Made by a program: the position numbers and the translations under genes
Assembly: GCA_020047835.1 (NCBI GenBank)
Contig: JAIFNJ010000049.1
Coordinates: 1 to 7,753, forward strand
Length of the DNA stretch: 7,753 bases
Source: Bacteroidota bacterium
Lineage (GTDB): Bacteria > Bacteroidota > Bacteroidia > Bacteroidales > SZUA-534
Direction: 5' to 3'
Notes under the pieces: model-generated
Told to the model about the DNA's origin: nothing
Seen by the model: the letters and a program-made list of their open reading frames with translations, nothing else
Databases searched by the model: none
Shown here: positions 5,649-7,753 of the stretch, piece after piece
Layout of the letters: the number at the start of each line of letters is the position of its first letter
How positions within the stretch are numbered: position 1 is the stretch's first letter

Positions 5649-6998
5649 CTATTTAAATAATTCTTCAAATTCCTTAATAGTAACTTCCTTTGATTCCAAT
5701 TTAACGGTTTCTTTAACGTAAGCCAAAATTTTCTTTTCGTATGCCCTATCCATCATTTTAGTGCTTTCGTCTTTATTGGTTAGCATTTGCTTGGCGTAAG
5801 CCTCCAATTGTTCATCGGGCAAGTGCATCAACCCATATTGACGGAATTGCATTAAAACGGCTTGTTTTGCAAAATCGAGTAATTCAGCTTCATTAATTTT
5901 TAATTCCTGCTCATCAATGAGTTTGTTTTTAATCAATTGCCATGCCAAATCGGTTTTCATGAGAGGATAGTCTGTTTCAACCTTTTCTGCGGTCAATTCC
6001 TTGTTTACAGCTACTAACCAGCGTTTCAAAAACTCATCGGGTAAGGTAAGATCAGCCTTTACTACTAATTTTTCTTTGGTATCGAGCAAAAATTTGTAAT
6101 CGGTTGACGAAACAAAGCTTTCCCGAATCTCTTCCACAATCTTTTGTTTGTATTCTTTTTCCGATGAAACTGTACCTTCGCCATAAACGGCATCGAATGA
6201 TTTCTGGTTTACTTCAGCAGCTACATGGCGGGTGATGCCTTGTACGGTAAAACGGAAGGTGCCACCCAACATTTCTGCCACTTCTTTGCTGATGCGCAAC
6301 ATGGATGACAAATCGGCACTGTGCGAAAAGGCTTTGGTAATTTCGAAATCAATGATGTCACCTTTTTTGGCGCCAATAACCAATGCACGTATGTTGGATT
6401 CCTCAATTTTATCCACGGCAAATAGACTGTCTTCGGTCACAATACCGCCATCCAGCAAGTTACCATCTTGATCCAATTGTTCGAATTTACCTTTTACCAA
6501 GTCTTTTTCAGCCACAATCTCTGCCTCATCGGTTTTACCATTACGCGACGCATGGCTTTCCATGGCTTCTTGTATCATGGCATCATCTACCTTAATGTCG
6601 TAATAGGTGATTTTATCTTTTTTGCTTAATTTAAGATCAATTACCGGTGAAATGGCAATATCAAAAGCAAACATAAATTCTTCGCTGTTCTCAAAATCCA
6701 ATTCCGATTTAATTTTGATACTGGGAAGAGGTTCACCCAATATATCCAGTTTTTCGTCAATCAAGTAGTTGGTTAAGCTATCGGAAACCAATTTGTTCAC
6801 TTCGTCTAACAAAATGGATTTCCCATACAATTTTTTAACCATTCCAGCTGGAGCCATTCCAGGACGGAACCCTTTTATATTGGCTTTTTTACGATAATCT
6901 CTCAGCACCTTTTCTACGGCCTCAGCGTAGTCTTGTTTTTCTATCTTTAATTTAAGGATAGCATTCAAATTGTCAATGTTTTCTCTTGTAATGTTCAT
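5649..6998 (-). CDS. tig: Trigger factor, ribosome-associated chaperone
   Basis: This chaperone docks at the ribosomal exit tunnel and shields nascent chains. The 449 residues have the usual three parts: a ribosome-binding N-domain (1-115), a central FKBP-like domain (about 165-255) and a helical C-domain (about 260-449). The signature loop is GFRPGMAP (43-50), keeping Phe-Arg but with Pro where E. coli has Lys. The central domain is hard to align with an active prolyl isomerase. It keeps KGKFEQLDQDG and LLDGG, but the following IPxFE and L-G-GE blocks are replaced by KIEESNIRALVIGAKKGD and an extended AFSHSADL. Isomerase activity is therefore doubtful, although the fold may remain. The C-domain is intact and lengthy, as expected for holding substrates. 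It heads the tig-clpP-clpX operon and has its own promoter. Confidence 0.95.
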   Translation of the reverse strand: MNITRENIDNLNAILKLKIEKQDYAEAVEKVLRDYRKKANIKGFRPGMAPAGMVKKLYGKSILLDEVNKLVSDSLTNYLIDEKLDILGEPLPSIKIKSELDFENSEEFMFAFDIAISPVIDLKLSKKDKITYYDIKVDDAMIQEAMESHASRNGKTDEAEIVAEKDLVKGKFEQLDQDGNLLDGGIVTEDSLFAVDKIEESNIRALVIGAKKGDIIDFEITKAFSHSADLSSMLRISKEVAEMLGGTFRFTVQGITRHVAAEVNQKSFDAVYGEGTVSSEKEYKQKIVEEIRESFVSSTDYKFLLDTKEKLVVKADLTLPDEFLKRWLVAVNKELTAEKVETDYPLMKTDLAWQLIKNKLIDEQELKINEAELLDFAKQAVLMQFRQYGLMHLPDEQLEAYAKQMLTNKDESTKMMDRAYEKKILAYVKETVKLESKEVTIKEFEELFK

Positions 6999-7061
6999 CT
7001 TGACCAGACTTTAAATTAACTTATAAATTATAATACCTTGCAGCAAAACTGACCGGGTATA

Positions 7062-7090
7062 CAAAAGTAAATACTATTTTTATATGGCAA
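7062..7090 (-). promoter_or_regulatory. Promoter for the tig-clpP-clpX operon
   Basis: Read leftward: TTG at 7090-7088, an 18-base spacer, then TACTTTTG at 7069-7062, a full TAnnTTTG match. The leader before the tig ATG (6998) would be about 55 bases and is very AT-rich. No heat-shock operator is obvious. Confidence 0.65.
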
Positions 7091-7113
7091 GCTTTAGGGA
7101 TTATAACCCTTGA

Positions 7114-7170
7114 GATCCCTCTGCTGCGCTCGGGATCAGTTCGTCTAAATAATCCCGAGTGCCCGGGATT
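7114..7170. repeat. Nested palindrome cluster (REP-like or MITE-like intergenic repeat)
   Basis: Three overlapping inverted repeats lie in this GC-richer patch: GATCCC (7114-7119) with GGGATC (7132-7137); GCGCTCGGGAT (7126-7136) with ATCCCGAGTGC (7152-7162), 10 of 11 pairs plus one G-U; and AATCCCG (7151-7157) with CGGGATT (7164-7170). Neighbouring hairpins share arms, so they compete. The GAGATCCCT...GCTGCGCTCGGGAT core resembles dispersed intergenic palindromes I have seen in many bacterial genomes. It lies between the tRNA-Leu terminator and the tig promoter, so neither gene need transcribe it. Confidence 0.6.
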
Positions 7171-7186
7171 AAAGTCTCACTGATTT

Positions 7187-7221
7187 AAAAAACCGCCAAA
7201 CAGACTTTCCGAATGGCGGTT
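7187..7221 (-). terminator. Intrinsic terminator of the tRNA-Leu gene
   Basis: Read leftward, AACCGCCA (7221-7214) pairs perfectly with TGGCGGTT (7198-7191) across a 15-base loop and runs into TTTTTT (7192-7187). It starts about 25 bases past the tRNA 3' end. Confidence 0.85.
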
Positions 7222-7245
7222 AACTTTTCATTTTATTGTTTGTAG

Positions 7246-7327
7246 TGCGGATGAAGGGACTCGAACCCCCACGCCTTGCGGCACCAGATCCTAAGTCTGG
7301 CTCGGCTACCAATTACGACACATCCGC
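7246..7327 (-). tRNA. tRNA-Leu, anticodon UAG
   Basis: Read leftward from 7327, an 82-nt class II cloverleaf is complete. The acceptor stem is GCGGATG with CATCCGC plus discriminator A. The D arm carries the TCG/CGA stem and GGTAG. The anticodon stem CCAGA/TCTGG holds loop CTTAGGA with anticodon TAG. The long variable arm is GCC-GCAA-GGC, and the T arm has loop TTCGAGT. The long variable arm and anticodon identify leucine, decoding CUA and other CUN codons. CCA is not encoded (CTA follows), so it must be added after transcription. The gene is a single unit with its own promoter and terminator. Confidence 0.97.
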
Positions 7328-7343
7328 TTAAAAATTGGTGGTG

Positions 7344-7373
7344 CAAATATACGGTTCTTTTTTATACTTGCAA
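7344..7373 (-). promoter_or_regulatory. Promoter of tRNA-Leu
   Basis: Read leftward: TTG at 7373-7371, 19 bases, TATATTTG at 7351-7344, an exact consensus match. The -7 element ends 16 bases before the tRNA 5' end, leaving a 5' leader of only about 10 nt. Confidence 0.85.
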
Positions 7374-7392
7374 CAGGGCATATATATTTTTT

Positions 7393-7409
7393 TGTATTTC
7401 CGAAATACA
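7393..7409. promoter_or_regulatory. Perfect operator-like dyad upstream of the tRNA-Leu promoter
   Basis: TGTATTTCCGAAATACA is a perfect inverted repeat, two 8-base arms around one central C. It lies about 20 bp upstream of the tRNA-Leu -33 element and about 155 bp upstream of the gene at 7566. A 17-bp odd-centred dyad suits a dimeric DNA-binding protein, but no regulator is identified and chance occurrence in AT-rich DNA is possible. Confidence 0.35.
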
Positions 7410-7519
7410 TGCATTTTCCTTTAATAATCAAATAGTTACTTGTTAATATGAGAAAATATTACTATTTTTAGATACCTGAAAAATAGTCCATTTTTAATTA
7501 GCATTTGATAATTTTATAT

Positions 7520-7536
7520 AATTAGCTGGACTAATT
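7520..7536. promoter_or_regulatory. Small dyad upstream of the right-edge gene
   Basis: AATTAG (7520-7525) and CTAATT (7531-7536) are perfect 6-base arms with a 5-base spacer, ending 29 bp before the ATG at 7566. It could be an operator or a leader stem. I found no convincing promoter for this gene to place it against. Confidence 0.3.
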
Positions 7537-7565
7537 CATTTTTACCTAATTAAAAAAGGTTGACC

Positions 7566-7753
7566 ATGAAAAAATTAATCTCAAATTTAATCGTCAATTT
7601 TTTGTTTTTACTTGTATGGACTATACCTTATTGTTTAAATAGTCAGGAAATTAATGACCGAACATATTTTCCACAGGACACTTTATGGTTCAAAAGAATT
7701 GAACCCCTAGATGAAATTCAAAAAAAAATACACTTAATTAAAGCCCAATCGAT
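7566..7753 (+). CDS. N-terminal part of an exported protein of unknown function (runs off window)
   Basis: The frame is open from ATG 7566 to the window edge, giving 62 codons. It starts MKK and has a hydrophobic core (NLIVNFLFLLVWTIPY, residues 7-22), followed by CLNSQ and a polar region. This is a Sec signal peptide with cleavage probably after Gln27. Cys23 follows Pro-Tyr, which is a poor lipobox, so a lipoprotein is unlikely. The visible mature part (FPQDTLWFKRIEPLDEIQKK, then more) is charged and probably helical towards the edge; I recognise no family. AAGG at 7556-7559, six bases before the ATG, is a short Shine-Dalgarno-like site, unlike the other starts here. The upstream spacer (7374-7565) is very AT-rich and holds two dyads but no gene. 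Confidence 0.8.
   Translation, partial: MKKLISNLIVNFLFLLVWTIPYCLNSQEINDRTYFPQDTLWFKRIEPLDEIQKKIHLIKAQS

Noticed and set aside
6221..6595. Several 66-79 codon open frames on both strands inside tig
   Set aside because: All are out-of-frame readings of a clear trigger factor gene with no independent signals.
7566..7640. Lipoprotein signal with Cys23 in the right-edge protein
   Set aside because: The residues before the Cys are Ile-Pro-Tyr; Tyr at -1 does not fit a lipobox, and a Gln27 signal peptidase I site fits better.
1..7753. CRISPR array, insertion sequence, phage genes or toxin-antitoxin pair
   Set aside because: No regularly spaced direct repeats, transposase, integrase or small paired ORFs were seen; the content is housekeeping genes plus two exported unknowns.

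Overview
The window looks like chromosomal DNA of a member of the Bacteroidota. Three things point there. Several upstream regions carry the TTG-N18-20-TAnnTTTG promoter pattern typical of that phylum's primary sigma factor, with few Shine-Dalgarno sequences. The block tig-clpP-clpX has proteins of Bacteroidota type: ClpP with a roughly 30-residue leader and an EERQLNV start to the mature part, and a trigger factor with FRPG. The DNA is moderately AT-rich with very AT-rich spacers. I cannot fix the order or family.

Layout. The left edge holds the last 23 codons of an unidentified rightward gene (1-74). It converges on a leftward stand-alone cheW (117-638). A divergent spacer of about 245 bp carries a promoter on each side. 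Rightward from it run dapD (lysine/diaminopimelate synthesis), a 64-bp stretch of degenerate 8-bp repeats, tsaC (threonylcarbamoyl-AMP synthase for tRNA t6A), and a secreted protein built of about ten ~35-residue propeller-like repeats. A hairpin usable in both directions at about 3525-3558 separates this group from the leftward proteostasis operon tig-clpP-clpX (6998 to 3559). That operon has its own promoter and a perfect 12-bp hairpin between clpP and clpX. To its right lie a cluster of nested palindromes (7114-7170), then the terminator, body and near-perfect promoter of a leftward tRNA-Leu(UAG). Next is an AT-rich spacer of about 190 bp with two operator-like dyads and no gene. The window ends in the first 62 codons of an exported protein of unknown function, rightward from 7566.

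How the genes fit together. Trigger factor receives nascent chains at the ribosome; ClpX and ClpP form the ATP-dependent protease that removes failed or tagged proteins. This grouping is conserved in bacteria. dapD, tsaC and the repeat protein share a direction, but only dapD-tsaC is likely to be one transcript. cheW has no chemotaxis neighbours here.

Most of the window is ordinary housekeeping sequence, and I see no convincing new multi-gene system. The items most worth a second look are the ten-repeat secreted protein, the 8-bp periodic spacer, the palindrome cluster, the clpP-clpX hairpin, and substitutions at usually conserved positions in CheW, DapD and trigger factor.
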